From positions 663,818 to 727,817 of the forward strand of contig ML133488.1 of NCBI GenBank assembly GCA_003864495.1: a DNA stretch of 64,000 bases, read 5' to 3'. The stretch is from Nemopilema nomurai. Its lineage: Eukaryota; Cnidaria; Scyphozoa; Rhizostomeae; Rhizostomatidae. The notes under the pieces were generated by a model. That model did no database searches, was not told where the DNA came from, and worked only from the letters and a program-made list of their open reading frames with translations. Within the stretch, counting starts at the first letter, position 1, and each line of letters begins with the position of its first letter. Below are positions 13,072 through 26,300 of this stretch, one piece after another. Made by a program: the position numbers and the translations under genes.

Positions 13072-14961
13072 TTATTTCATGTTCTCTTTGTCGTAACTGA
13101 TTGAAGAGGAGAACTCACCGTGACCTAGTCCCTGCAAAAACAAGATCAATGCATTGACCACAACTGTTGGTTGTTCATCTAGAACCATCCCAGTTGCATC
13201 AGAAACTTTAATCCATGTTGAAATTCTTGGATCCAGTCTTGAGTTGAGGTCAACAGTTTCATCCAAGAAGGGCGAATGGCTACCACAAATCAAGAGGGCA
13301 TCTGGGTGAGTTGCTTTCGCTTGAGTGCCTATTTGGCGGTGTAGGTTGATGTTGTTTCTTTTCACAAAAGAATCGATGAGCAGGGCCAAATTTCTGGTAT
13401 TCTTGATACGATGCAGATGGTCTCGTACCACTGTCATCAAGTCAGAGTGTGGATGCTCATCTGTTTTTCCAAAATAGTGCCATAGCAAGTAATCCTCTGT
13501 GAATTTGGTCATGCCTTTTCCTTTTAAATAGTGGGATGAGAGCTAAGGAGATAAAAAGGGAATATTTATAATAAGAATCAACAAGACATGAAGATAGAAA
13601 CTAATCTTGCAGCATTAACAGAAACACTAGAATGAAGAGGAGATTAGAGTTTGCACTTTAAAATTGGACTGATTTCAGTTGTTGCTATGAATTCTATATT
13701 TAATAGGATTGCAAGGAATCTATGCAGATTGACAAACTATACATGCATTTTATCATAACAAAACACTTATCCAAAAATTATTTCAAGTTGGGATCTAAAC
13801 AAACACTAGATTCAAAAGATTCTCATAAATCATAGGCATCAAAACAAATTATAAATAATGCATATCTACTTTGACCTTGCCCCAGTAAATTCTGAAGGGC
13901 ATTTCAATATTCAAAATTATTCAATTTTCAATTAAACCATCAAAATTTTTCATCTGGCAACGCAAATACTAACGAAAATTTTCAACCAGGAAAAACGGAG
14001 CTGTACAAATTTTTTTGCCAAAAACACGATGATATTGAGCACGTCCAACCAACGTGTGTGCAAGCCTTTTGTTTCGGCAGGTGTTTAAAAAGTTTATTGG
14101 TTTCATCTGTTAACTAGTCCTGCGTCCCATTCAAGCGATGAGCTTTCTCTCTTACCCGACGGCATGACCTTATGCACGGCCGGGAGATAGTTGCACTACG
14201 CCACAACATATACAATAAATACACGGCTGACCAATTTGCAAGGACTCTAAGGCTAAACAAAAAGCTGTATTCGACGCGGCCAAAGCTGACATTGCAGAAA
14301 ACGATGGCTCGACAGCCAAGCAGTCGCTTCGCCACGTAACCTTTGAAATAGGGGCAGTAGTAGGTAGCTAATGAAAAACATGCTCAGTTGGGCTGTTTAC
14401 CTTTTGATAGCCCCATTCCGTCCACGTAGAGGCGTTACAAGTCCCATTTACAAGGACGAGCCCTTCGACAGGATCGGGATACTTCATTCCAAACCTCAGG
14501 AACACATTTGCACCAGCACCTACACCCAAGCATACCAAGCACTTGATTTTGAAGTAGTCGACAATTTCCTTTATCATGTCGGCCATTTGATCCATGGTAG
14601 GATACTCATAATGCTCATCAAGAAGAGCTGCAATCTCTTCTTGACCCGGGAAATTGATGTGAAACACACAAAAGTGCTTGAGCAACGGCTGAACTTGATG
14701 GAAGCAGAAAAACGACTGAAAGCAGGATATGTAGTCAAGGCCTATGTCGTGCAGTGTCAGGATCGTTGACTTGTGTATGCGATCTCCCTGAATGGCAACA
14801 TGAACCATTCCGTGAGAAGTTGGGACGCTTTCTTCCGTCAGGTTTTGGAACCCGGGTCCTGAGAGGTCGATTTTCAATGGAGACAGTTCCGTTGCCCGCT
14901 CTCCAAGAGCACTGCGTTCATCCCTGTGACTGAGCAATTGGCTTTTGTCTGATTCAGACAT
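13072..14961 (-). CDS. NDRG: NDRG family protein (N-myc downstream-regulated), two coding exons, 343 aa
   Basis: NDRG proteins are alpha/beta-hydrolase-fold proteins without hydrolase activity, tied to stress response, differentiation and vesicle traffic. Exons: 14401-14961 (residues 1-187, ATG at 14959-14961) and 13072-13542 (residues 188-343, TAA). The splice uses AAG|GTAAAC and TTTATCTCCTTAG, phase 0. Family features: TSHGMVHVAIQGD (about 48-60), LTLHDIGLDYISCFQSFF, the FHINFPGQEE loop, YPTMDQMADMI, the elbow GVGAGANVFLRF (about 146-157) with glycine and alanine where a hydrolase has its nucleophilic serine, and PVEGLVLVNG; exon 2 supplies LWHYFGK and the LLICGSHSPFLDETVDLNSRLDP stretch. 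There are no C-terminal decapeptide repeats of the NDRG1 type. Length fits NDRG2/4-like proteins. The paralogue group cannot be assigned by eye. Confidence 0.93.
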
Positions 14962-17325
14962 CTTGAGAAACGCGAGCTTATGCTGGATTTCCCTTCGTTA
15001 TCCTAACCTCTTCAACCTGCAACGCGCACTCAAAACGTTCCCTTGACTCCTTCAGCATGGGAAGAATCGAGAGAACAGGGATACCAGGTTGTTATAGGCT
15101 TATAGGGCCGCCAGCGCCCACGCAACAACCAAAGCCACCTTTCGGTATGTCATCAGGTGACATTTTTCTCACTTAGACAGCATAAAATGAAAAATGGATA
15201 TAATGGAAACAGGATTGTCATTATCATACTTAAAAGGCCCAAACAATCTCGTACTTGTGACCAGTCCAAGTACCAATTTATTCAATATTTTCAGGAAACT
15301 CTATATATTATTACAGCATCCCACCAGATAATCATTCTTTTATATGCAGTGGTTAAGAGCAAACCATTTACATTTATTAGATCTCGACCAGGTTTATGAC
15401 TCGCTTCGAAAACAGCATTGATTTCCCGGAGCAGGGTCGCATGCGTGGCATACATAGAAATTGCATTAACTGAGGCCTTAGCTTCACTCTGTTGTGGAGG
15501 GTATCGAGTCTTAAAAGCCGTTCCTCAAAATAGGATAGTTTGAACCGGGCTTCTAACCAACCCTCACCAGGATCGATATTCCTACTCTAAAGATGGCGAG
15601 ACCAATAACGCCACGAAATACGCGGGCAATGTAGTTGAACGTGCATGCTCGATGCGTCCTTGCCAGTACAATTTATACCAGCTTGCCTCTTTGATTAATT
15701 TTTAAAGACCTTCAAATGCGGTCGTTGCCACAATGTATTCAAATGAAAGTGGATACGCTCCTGTACTAACCAAATTTCGATCTGAACATTGATGACGTCA
15801 CATCCGTGGTAAGGTCAAGCCAGAAAACGTTGCTCTGTTTTCAAACGCTAGCACGCCCTACTTTCTCGCCTTACTCGCATAATTCACGAATTAAATGCAA
15901 ATCAACGACTCTTGCCAGCGGAGACCTTGGAATGACGTCATCGACGTGAATATCTTAAGGCTGACATTGCTTTGCAGCTTTGTCACACCCTCGTTTAGAG
16001 TCAGAGAAGCGTTGAATTAAAGTTACGAGGGGGTCAAGACTTGAGTAAGCATGTTGAAGTTACAAGACCCATTCGTAAATGGAGAAACAGCTTGCGAGGA
16101 AAGAAACACAATCTCCTGCCATGGTTTGAAACATGAAGATGTTGGTTTCACAAACGCAATTGTGAATGACGTCCAAAGCCTTACGCATGCCCGCGCGGTC
16201 TACCGAGCAGCGGCTATTTCTATTCACACATACTTTGATACGTCTACCTGGAGCATGCTTCGGACTAAAGCTTCTAATGATAGTGGCACCACATGGCTCA
16301 TCTTTGAAGCTTTCCTTGGTTTTATTACGTAACACTTACAAATTGCCTCCCCACAAAGAATGCAATTTTTTGCTGTACATGGGTTTAATAAGATGTACAT
16401 CGGTTTTATAGCAAGAGTGTTTGTAAGAAACATCCAGGAAACCTTTTTGCAGAAACCTTCCCAGACAGGTTCAAGGGAACTGCTTCCGGGTGGAAACATT
16501 GTTCCAGTCCTAGTTCAACAGTTGAAAGTTCATTTGTGCTGGAAACGAGGGAGACAGGATAAAAACAACCGGCTTCGCTTTCTAATAATACAGTGATACG
16601 ATATTTAAATTACAAGGAGGTCTGGAAAGTTATTTGCTACACCAAACGATTCTTGTTTATGAAATCGATAGCTCAATATTCGTGGCCTACAATAAAAACT
16701 CAGTACCTTCCTAAACCAACGTTTCTGTATACTATGATGTCACTGCCGGTATTTGCTCCAGATTTCCGGATATACATTAGCTATCTCTTCTAATAAAAAA
16801 CGGCTATATCATCTTAGCACAGACGATGAATTTAATGATATCAAAATGTGACGTCATTTGTGTTTAGCAAGAGCCCTTGGTGGTACTGCCCTATGATATT
16901 CCGCATACCAATGTTGTCCTTGCAGCGAACTGAGAAGCAAGCTGAGATAACGGACCGTTAAAAATCTAGACGAGCCGAAGCATCTAATTGTAGGTTTGGC
17001 GACAGGTAAGCATGCCATGACCTCGAAAAATTAAACTTCGATTGCAACAATAGGAAAGCCCCTCCAAAACAAGTGTTCAGTCAAGACTCACTAGGCACCT
17101 TGTAACTATCTATAGTATTTACGGAGAATCAGGCTGAAAAACAGGCTGGTTGTCTGTGAGACCTGGCATGACCGCAGTGCTTATGGCCAGTCAGCCGTGT
17201 CGATTGCGTTGCCTGACTGCGTGCTGCCTACACACGTGATCCCGCATGCGACGACGATAACTGAAATAAGCGGGCAAGTCACCGCACGGCCTCATTAACG
17301 TAAACGTAGCTTGTAAATCGGACAA
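14962..17325. other. Intergenic region between NDRG start and MTA stop
   Basis: No coding exon recognised, although overlapping short frames occur at 16051-16600 on both strands. Perfect CRE octamers TGACGTCA lie at 15793-15800, 15933-15940 and 16849-16856, upstream of NDRG. The first two are 0.8-1.0 kb from its start codon. The region probably combines the NDRG promoter with the MTA 3' UTR. Confidence 0.45.
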
Positions 17326-20300
17326 CTAGTCATCAATAACGATTGGCGTCTCCACGTTGCCAACTTTTTTCTGGTTGCGCTTGCAAATGATCGAGTCTCT
17401 CAGTTCCTGCGAACACTTGATTTGGATAAACGGCTTGCGGGCTATCTTTCTTTGCACTCTCGGTGGCAATGAGCGTCTTGACTTCCTGTGATCAAATAAC
17501 AGTATGATAAACTAATATCTAAGAAAAAAAGAAAATCATGCACATAATAAACTTGAAGTCCATGGAAAGCTACAACAGAAAAGTATTGGAGCATTAAATC
17601 AAAGGCAAAATTCAATTCAAACACTTACAAAGGGTACACTTTAAGACAAAATGCTGAGCATACAACACTGTAAATAGACGCGAGCTTTTTACAAGCAAAT
17701 ACACTGGTTCTCGCAGAGGGCCTCTACTCGGTCCTGGGGACAGCATGGGACTTTCTTCGCAACATGTTTTATAAAGTTATAATAAGCATCTAGTAGGTAG
17801 CCTTGCCACGATGTATTGCACCAATCGATTGCGGCTTGATGAACATGTGAAATCAGTCAGCCAGCCTACCTGGGCTTCTCGCTGGCACATGCATGATAAT
17901 AGAGTTTTGTGCCCCTGGCTTTTGCTTACAGGTTATTATTAACGATTACTAGCATGAAAGTGCCGGGCGCCATACACACTACTAGGCCTGCCCCTGAAAT
18001 CTACCTTAACAAACAGACAAAAGCAAGCGAGAAAAAGGTTAGCGTGTTAGGGTCCATACTTGGCTTCTTTAGTGGACTTGAAAAAGAATTCTTGTGGAGG
18101 GTCAACGTAATGCGGATCGCCTTCCTTCCCGGGAAACTCAGCGGCATTTCTAGCAGCCGGCCTCTTTTGAGGAGTCAAAGTTGAGAAACTACGTCCAACC
18201 TTTTGGGTTCCGGGTGCCTTACCCTGGGGTACGTGCTGACGTGCTCCGTTTGTGATTGGCTCTTTTGGCGTCTTGTTGACCGGCTGGTGTATGATGCTGT
18301 GGTGGCTGTTGGAGGTGGCAGTGCCTGAGCTGGCATCGTAGTACGGCGAGTTGCTGTTGGACCGGGTCACATCAGCTGATTGGCTGATGACCGGATGGGC
18401 ACTGCCTTTGCCATGAAGCTGCACGTGATGACTCAGGTTGGCTGGAAGGGGGCAGACAGATCACTTAGAGGGCGTCCGCGTGGGGGGAAGAAACGAAGCC
18501 AGAACGCCCGCTACAGGCTACAGGTGGGATTAGGTTCTTATTCGCAGAGCAAAACATGGCTAGCAATTGACTGCCTTCGTGTTCACAATAAACAATAACC
18601 TTGTCACTTTAATTGAAAGCATTAGGGGCAAGAACCTACAGTTAATAGATTGTATTATTTTTCAACTACAGGCGGGAACAAGGTACAATCTGATATCTGG
18701 TTAATTAGAGGAGCTGTCAGCAGCGGAACATAAGCGACCGCTCAATGGACTGATTGGAAGCGACACCTAAGTAGCAAAACGCAATACACCAAAGCATAAC
18801 ATAAACAGCATTGTACTTGATGCAATGAACATCCACCTTAAAAGGGTAAAATACTACATATTGTGAGTGGATTACACTGGTGCAAACAGCACTGTTAATA
18901 GCCAAGACGTTAACAGTGGTAATAACCTTTACAAAAGAAGAACGGTAATGCGACAGTTGTCAAGTAGGAGCTGTTTTCAAGCGCGTTTATCCGCTGATAC
19001 ACCGGGAGAAGGCAAATTACCTTGGCTGTGAAAGACCTTTCCACAAACATGACAATCATATCCACTTCTGCTGACAGGTGACCCAACTGTATTGTGGCGC
19101 TTTGATGACGGCACAGAATCTGTAGGGGGTCAAAGCAAATGGTGTCAGTGTGCGTCTGAGTCGGCTAGAGAATACAACCAGAAGCAACGCAAGGAAAAGG
19201 ATAGATGCCGCTTGTTAATAGAAGCGAGAAAATAGTGCCACAATAAACGAGCATTGTAAAGATTAATTACAAAACTGGTCATTGCTGTGCGAAATATGGG
19301 ATGGCAGGCGGGTAAACAAGGGGTTGGTCGTAAAAGACGTGATTTTGCCATCTTGAAGAGACATCAATTTCATAACAAAAATTGATATTCAAACGCGACA
19401 TTCAGTGATTTGTTAGGGGACATAGTACTCCACTGCCAACAAATGCTTTGATATCGAATTGAAGAACAACCAATAGGCTTTGTACCGTCAATCCCGTTCT
19501 GTTCGAGGGCCACGTCCAGCGGTCTTTTGTAGCTGGAGGGAACCGGCGAGTTTGTGCGCGGGCTTCTCAGGCTCCTCCCCTTGAAGTGGCCGGACATGGA
19601 GGTCTGGGTCTGACCAAACATACTGACGGACGTCTTGGTGGGCGACATCAGCTTGCGCATGCCCCCTGAGCCATGACCCTGGTCCTTGGATTGCTGCATG
19701 CTCGATATTATGTGTGGTCGCTGCACATTGATTCCGGTCGTCTTCTGGATCTTCTTCATCACCAGAATGACGTCATCCAAAGACTTCCTTTTCAGTGGCT
19801 TCTTTATCTCGGACTTTTTGTCAAACAGCTCTTTCGCAAATGCGGGCGTAAGGACTTTCCCACCTACGAAAAGACACCCTACATGTGATTTGACGAATAC
19901 ACGCTAAATTGCAAACAAATGTATCTAGGATTTATAACGGGGAATGAGGCAAGTAAGGGGCTTTGAGAGAAATGGCACAGTTATACAAATCATTGGCTGA
20001 TGCATGACGATCCAGTGACGACATACATTATCATTTCTCAAAACTTCAAGTTGCACCGTTGCGAAATCATTCATTATTCATCATGATGGCATTAGTAGTA
20101 GCCGTAGGTAGTAACGAGCAGTAGCCCTGTAACTGGAGTCAATACTGCTGACTGCAGCAATAATCTGAGCCGTCTATTCATGCATACATGCACCACAGAT
20201 TGGTGCAAATCGCAAGAGACACAAACATCGACATACACTCGGCTCTGACGTCCGTCTGGTTGAGGGTGTCGGTCGGGTTGCGCGCGAAGTGGTGCCAACG

Positions 20301-23300
20301 GACCTGCTTCCGGCAGATGATCCGGCAGGCCTTGGCGAAATCCGAGCTGGACATGGCGAATGGCGTCTTCACTTTCAGCTTCTTTGCTTCGTTGAACATG
20401 CTGTGCTGCATGGCAAGATGGCGACTCAGATGGGCCTTCAAGCTGAAACTCTGTCGAGAAGCAAGGATCCACGTTAAGAATGCTTAAAACATTCTAAATT
20501 TCTTGAAGTAAACTCAAACAATCAGGCACATAAACGCTCCCCAAAGTCATACGTCCCTATAATCGAAAGCTAGGCCATACCTTTTCGCAACCGGGCACGT
20601 TGCACTTGAGACCCTTGTGCGCAGCCATGTGGTTAGAAAGCCTCTCAGCTCTATTGAACTTCTTGTTACATATCCTGCACTTATAAACCGATTCTGCCAG
20701 GGGCGAAGGGTTGGTGGACTTTGCCGTCTTCTTGAGACCACCGTATTTTTTCCAGTACAACCAGCATTCTTTGCATAAAAATAGTTTGCATTGCGATGTA
20801 GAAGGCCCCCACGGGTACCAAAGAGCTGACTCTTTACCTAGGATCAAGAAGAAACTCAAATCAAAGACTTTTCGCCACCCGAGAGTTATTTAAAGAGCGA
20901 TAGAAAACAGTCAAAGATAGGCCTACATTCTTTACGATCAACAAGAACTCGTCCATCACGCCTCTTCTTATACAAGGACTTCTTTAAAAGGCTTTTAGTC
21001 CACGCAAAGAGGCAAACAGCATTGAAAAACACTTATTAAATTAAATTATTAAAGTGATGCAAACATGTTAATGTGATAATAGATTATATATAATATACAG
21101 GTAAATAAGTTAAAAACAGAGGAAATGAATAGAAAAATAGAAAAGAAATCATCGCAACCGACGCGAGTCATCCTGATAGCATCGCTTTCACCGTAAAAGA
21201 ATCATAACCCACTTAAACTAGAATATGCCTAGCATATTTGAAGGTTCGCCATGAATAAGCGTGAGATCGTATCTTGACTTTTAACGGGTTTCGTTCTTGG
21301 CCTTTTTAAGGGACGTCTTCTTCGTCTAGACAATCTCCGCCAATCAGCTTGCAATCAAAAGAGACTGAGATCCCAACCAAATCGTGGTTTGGTAGAGGCC
21401 ACCTCTCTCACGACCGCCAAATACTAATAAGTTGCAAATACGATTCGCGCATGTTTGAGATGCTGAAAGAGACTCACCGAAGCAGCTTTCGCAGATGTAA
21501 CTAGGAGTGACGAAATTCCCGCCAGCTGTCACTTGATACTGGCTGGTGGCTTGAACGGCCAGCGTGAGGTTGACAGCGGTGTTGCTGTAACAAGGTAAAA
21601 AAGACACGAGGGTAAACTCTCGCCACAAGGGCAATCTCTGGCATTGAGAGGGCAATCTCTGGCATCGATAGGGCAAGTCAGTTAGGAGCAAGATGTAGAA
21701 AGAGAACTGAAAGAAAGATAGCCGTCCACATACCTGCTAGGAATAAATATTTGAGTGACTTTGCTGTCGCCTTCGGCTGCTTTTAAGCGCTTCTAGAGAA
21801 GAAATGTGCATGCGATGAAACCTCGGCATACAGCTTTTATAAGGGATGAGTTTAGAGGGTAGCTTGATATTTCACAAATGTTACTAGCACAGTATTTTAA
21901 AGCAACATCCGCACAGTTTTCAAAGCAACATCCTTAATTTATCTGGTTTGTACATCATCTGATGAGATATCGTCCATCGAGACTTCATTCAGTATAGTTA
22001 CGTAAATTATCGCTGTTATTCCATCGTGTTAAACTTTGATTTCATACACACTTGTAAATTTTTTGAGGTAATCCCTAGGACTAAAAATTGCCATGCTTGT
22101 TCTTACATACAAAGCAGCCAAAAGACTGCCGAAAGCAAATCAAGTAGTAGACGTTTCTTCATTTAAAGCACTTCCATTAGTCTGGATACTTTTACTTCAA
22201 CCAAGGCATTGAAATAAAGACGTTCGTGTCTGACTATCATGCCAAGACTTTGATAATCAGTGAAAATGTTCAAAAAACATTGACAAAGATTGCGTTGAAC
22301 AAGCTCTGTCATGGACAAAGACACGAAAAACATCAGCGCATTTTTGCAACCCAGCAAAACTAATTCTTGACAATGGCCAACTCTAGTGAAGAACAGATGG
22401 CATTTGGTTTACCTGTTGCACGTATTTGTCAGTTGTCTTCCACATGTAATAGTATTCGACAAGACTGGCCATTTTCTTCCAGGGTAGCTACAAAAGGATT
22501 ATGTTATAAATATATTTGTATAGATAAAGAAATTTGTCTGTTGATATTTCCGTAGCACAGTGCTCAATACATATGCACGTAGAGTGTAATATAGCATAGA
22601 GTTGGAGAAAATAAAACTACATCAGAAGATCTGTATAAATATGTATACATGTAGAAGTGAAAGACGTCATTTCTTATCTCAACGAGCCTGATCTCTTTCG
22701 TGGTGTACACTCATCAGAAGATACTTGGATAGGGAGGCATGATATCAGTCAAGAAATCAGTCATGCATGCAATCTCGAATGCATGCAAACAACTGCATGC
22801 CTAGGCACTTGCTTCATAATCAACAAAATCAATTTAGAAAACTTTCTATTAGGTCTAACTACGTAATGAAAAACATTTTCCATAACCTTGAACGACATTA
22901 CTCACATATTCTTGCTGTATATCTGTGAATTCTTTTCCGAATTTTTTTACAGCCTCCTCGAACAGGCTTGACTCTCCTACAAGATAGAGCATGTTGGAAT
23001 AGTCATTTAATTGAAGCTTGCAAATTAAACATATTCGATAGGCCTAGCTATTCAAAAAGCGTATAATCATAAGAAATAATAAATAAAGTCTTACAACACA
23101 CAAGATATTAAATAATATGCGTTACTGTATCAAAGCTGGGATATATATCGCTTATCTGCTGGAATTGACCAATATAGAAAAAGAATATCAAATAGGTTTT
23201 CAAATAGTTCTAAAAATACCTGATGACCACTCCTCCATCTCATCTCGGCATAAAACTGGACCTTCCTCTGAGACGAAACCCGACACAGATTGTCCAATAT

Positions 23301-26300
23301 CATAACCATTCTTGTGAAGAACGTTCATGGCGTGGAACTAAAATGAATATTTGTTTGAAATTTGGCGCTACTGAGCGAGGACCAGTACTGTATGAACGAT
23401 AGCAAGAATTGAGATAATGCCAAATAGCCTAAACTGACTTAAGGCTATATGTAAAGAAATGCAAATAAAAATGATCGCCGGATGAGTTTTGGAAATCAAA
23501 TGCACATAATGTTAGGAATGATAATTAAATACTGTATATAAAATATACAATAAAGGTTTACTCTTTTACATTATATTTAAGAACTTTGTTGAAATATGGT
23601 TCTTCTGGTTCTCAGGGAGACCAACACTTCAGAGGAAAGTGTAACTTGTAAAAATGTACAAGGTATTGTGGTTCCCATTATCAACCGGTCTACAACATAA
23701 AACTGACAAAAACCGACCACAAAATTTTGAAATTCGTTAGAATGCAGTCGCCAATGTGGCTAGAAATACAAACACTTTAGCCACGAAGCATGCTAACGCT
23801 ATAGCCACGAATAAAAACAAAGCATTCTGGTGGACCTACCAAAGTGATATCTCTTGATGCAGCAGCAGCACTTAGATGCAAACTTGGCTCTCTCACTGCA
23901 CTACCGCAATCCAACGCCCTTGCAAAAGTGCCAATTGACCTGCAAAACGCCCAATATGCTGTCATGCTCCTTCCTTTTCATGCGAAAACCACTGACATTG
24001 GATCAACTAAACGAACTTTTAGGCAGGAAAATAAGAAATCTAAAGAATTATAAATAATTTCCATACCTTGCTAGTACCAAAAACGTGTCCACATTCTTAT
24101 CGTTCAGACCATTTTCTGGATTCCAAACTAATGTCTCGAGATCCGAACAGTCTGTCTTTCTACCATCGTCCTTTGTTGCTAAGAGAAAAAAATCTGTCCT
24201 TCGAGATTGCACTTCACTTTTCGACAAAACAATTACATGCAGCTCTTCAGTTGCAGTCCAAGATAAATGACAGCTTCTTCAATAAAATTCATTATGCGTG
24301 CAGACGGATTAGACAATTGTTGTTACTGTGATTAAGTTACACGCATAATAAGGTGACCTCCGACCTCCACTTGTCACCACCAACGATACCACCTTGACCT
24401 CCGACCTCACCACCAACGCCACATACGAACTGTACCAGAAAATTCCGTCGCAGTGGTGATAACAATATAAAAACACTTCCCCTCTTCGTACAGCAGTAAT
24501 GTACAATAAAAAATGGATAGGCGTTCACAGTATAACAACTAGTTATCATACACAGTAGTACCAAAGCTGTTATACTCTTACAGAATGGCATAGAAGAGCC
24601 GAAACACTGAACAACAACAAATAAACAAAAAGAGATCCCGCTAAAAGTGGGTTCTGTGAACCTGAGCGTTAAGAGGAAAACCTCTGAAAACAGGAATGAG
24701 CATTTATCTCTTCTTGCCCACCTTTTTGGGTTCTAGCACAGATCTAGTCAGAGGTGAGCTATGTCGCTTCAAGATTTCTAGAATACTCACGGTCATCCAA
24801 AAGTTCAGGAACATCGCATTGGTATTCGTCACCAATCCCAATCTCCCCTCGGTCAGCTAAAAGAGTTTTTTGCTGAGGATCGTAGACCAAAAGATAGTAA
24901 AACCAGTCCTGATGGAAAAGCAAGTAGGGCATAGAATGCAACAACAAGCACATTTCAAAGAAGCTTTCGGAACGAATAGCAGACAGGTTCTATTCAAGAA
25001 AAAGCACAATTTTAACAAACAAGACTTTGGCACCCTGTAAATGAAACTAATGGATTATGTTGCAAAGTACGAGGATAACACTACTGTGAGGTTTTTGCGG
25101 TAACCCTGTCTACGCCTACAAATATTCTTTAAATATGGTGGTCAAAAATTGGTTAATATTCATTCCTTTCATGAGGGTTTTACAGTATTATAAAACTCCT
25201 GGCATTAAAAGTAAATTGTACTTAATAGAAAAATTGAAACCTGTGCTTTGAAAAGCTTCATTGTTGAGCGCAAAAGTACAATGTTTTTTCATATGTGATG
25301 CCAATTTTGAAAAAAAATTTTTACAACCAAAGCTAAAAACTGTTCACAAGAAAAGGAACTTTCAAATTGCAAAAGTATTCAGTGAGATGAGGAACCATTT
25401 TAGGGGCAAGATCTAGAGCAAGTGGCATCTGATTCTAGAAAACAGTGATAATTTATGAGAAGATATTGGTAAGTGATAAAAAGCATAGGTCAAGACGGGA
25501 TGAAGCATAAAAAAGCATGGAATAGGTTTGATGAAACACACCTCCTTCTCAAGGTAATCATACAGCTTCTCTATCTCACTGTAAAGAGTTACAGAGCACT
25601 TGCCCCTAAGACAAAAAGGGGATGATTCAATAAAAGATTCAACTTAAAACATATCTAAAGAAGGTGTTGGCAGGATGATGTCCCCACATGCATCTCTGAA
25701 TCTGAATGATCAAATTTTTTGATTGTCTACTATTAACTTGCTTGTGACAATAATTTGAATACTCATTGTTAAACAAAACATTCTTGGTTGTTGGCTGGCT
25801 GCATTTACAAAAATTTGTTGGTACAATAGCAGTTTATGAACCAATTTCAAGGCCATAAAGAACATTAAGAACATTAAGAATGACCTTCATCTCTAATCAA
25901 ATCTCTAATTAAATTTACCTGTTTTTATTTATTCCAAAAAGGGGTTAAATGCAATTGAAAAATATTAGAAGATGTAAATGGGCATATGCATGCATTTATT
26001 TAGTTACTGTTTTTTATCCAGTTGTTTTCTACATACATAAATGTTGGGTTCATATCTAGAGGGAATTCTACTCACCTAATAGTATTAGCATTAATAATTT
26101 CAAGTTGTCGGGATAAGAACACTTCTCTGTGCTTAAGTTGGTGCAACTTCTCGTCTGTCTGGTCTTCTCCAATATAAATTTCCTCGTCTTCTTCAGCTGT
26201 TACTGTTTAAAAAAAGCAAAAAAGAATAAATGAGCAAGCCACTTGATGCACGGGCTCAGGTAGTAACAGAAGATGTTCATGAAATACCTGGAAAAAGATT

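Noticed and set aside
14371..14769. 132-codon + strand frame opposite NDRG exon 1
   Set aside because: Antisense to a clear NDRG coding exon; no family signature of its own.
16051..16600. Overlapping short frames on both strands between NDRG and MTA
   Set aside because: Several conflicting frames of 78-93 codons, none with conserved residues; most likely chance.
18047..18059. Ending the MTA protein at the TAA directly after KYGP
   Set aside because: A donor GTATGG lies just before it, and splicing to 17485 restores the conserved KKSRR...RKPFIQIK...VETPIVIDD tail with correct phase, matching the MTA1 C-terminus.
20188..20487. 99-codon + strand frame opposite MTA exon 15
   Set aside because: Antisense shadow of the zinc-finger and RBBP-binding exon.
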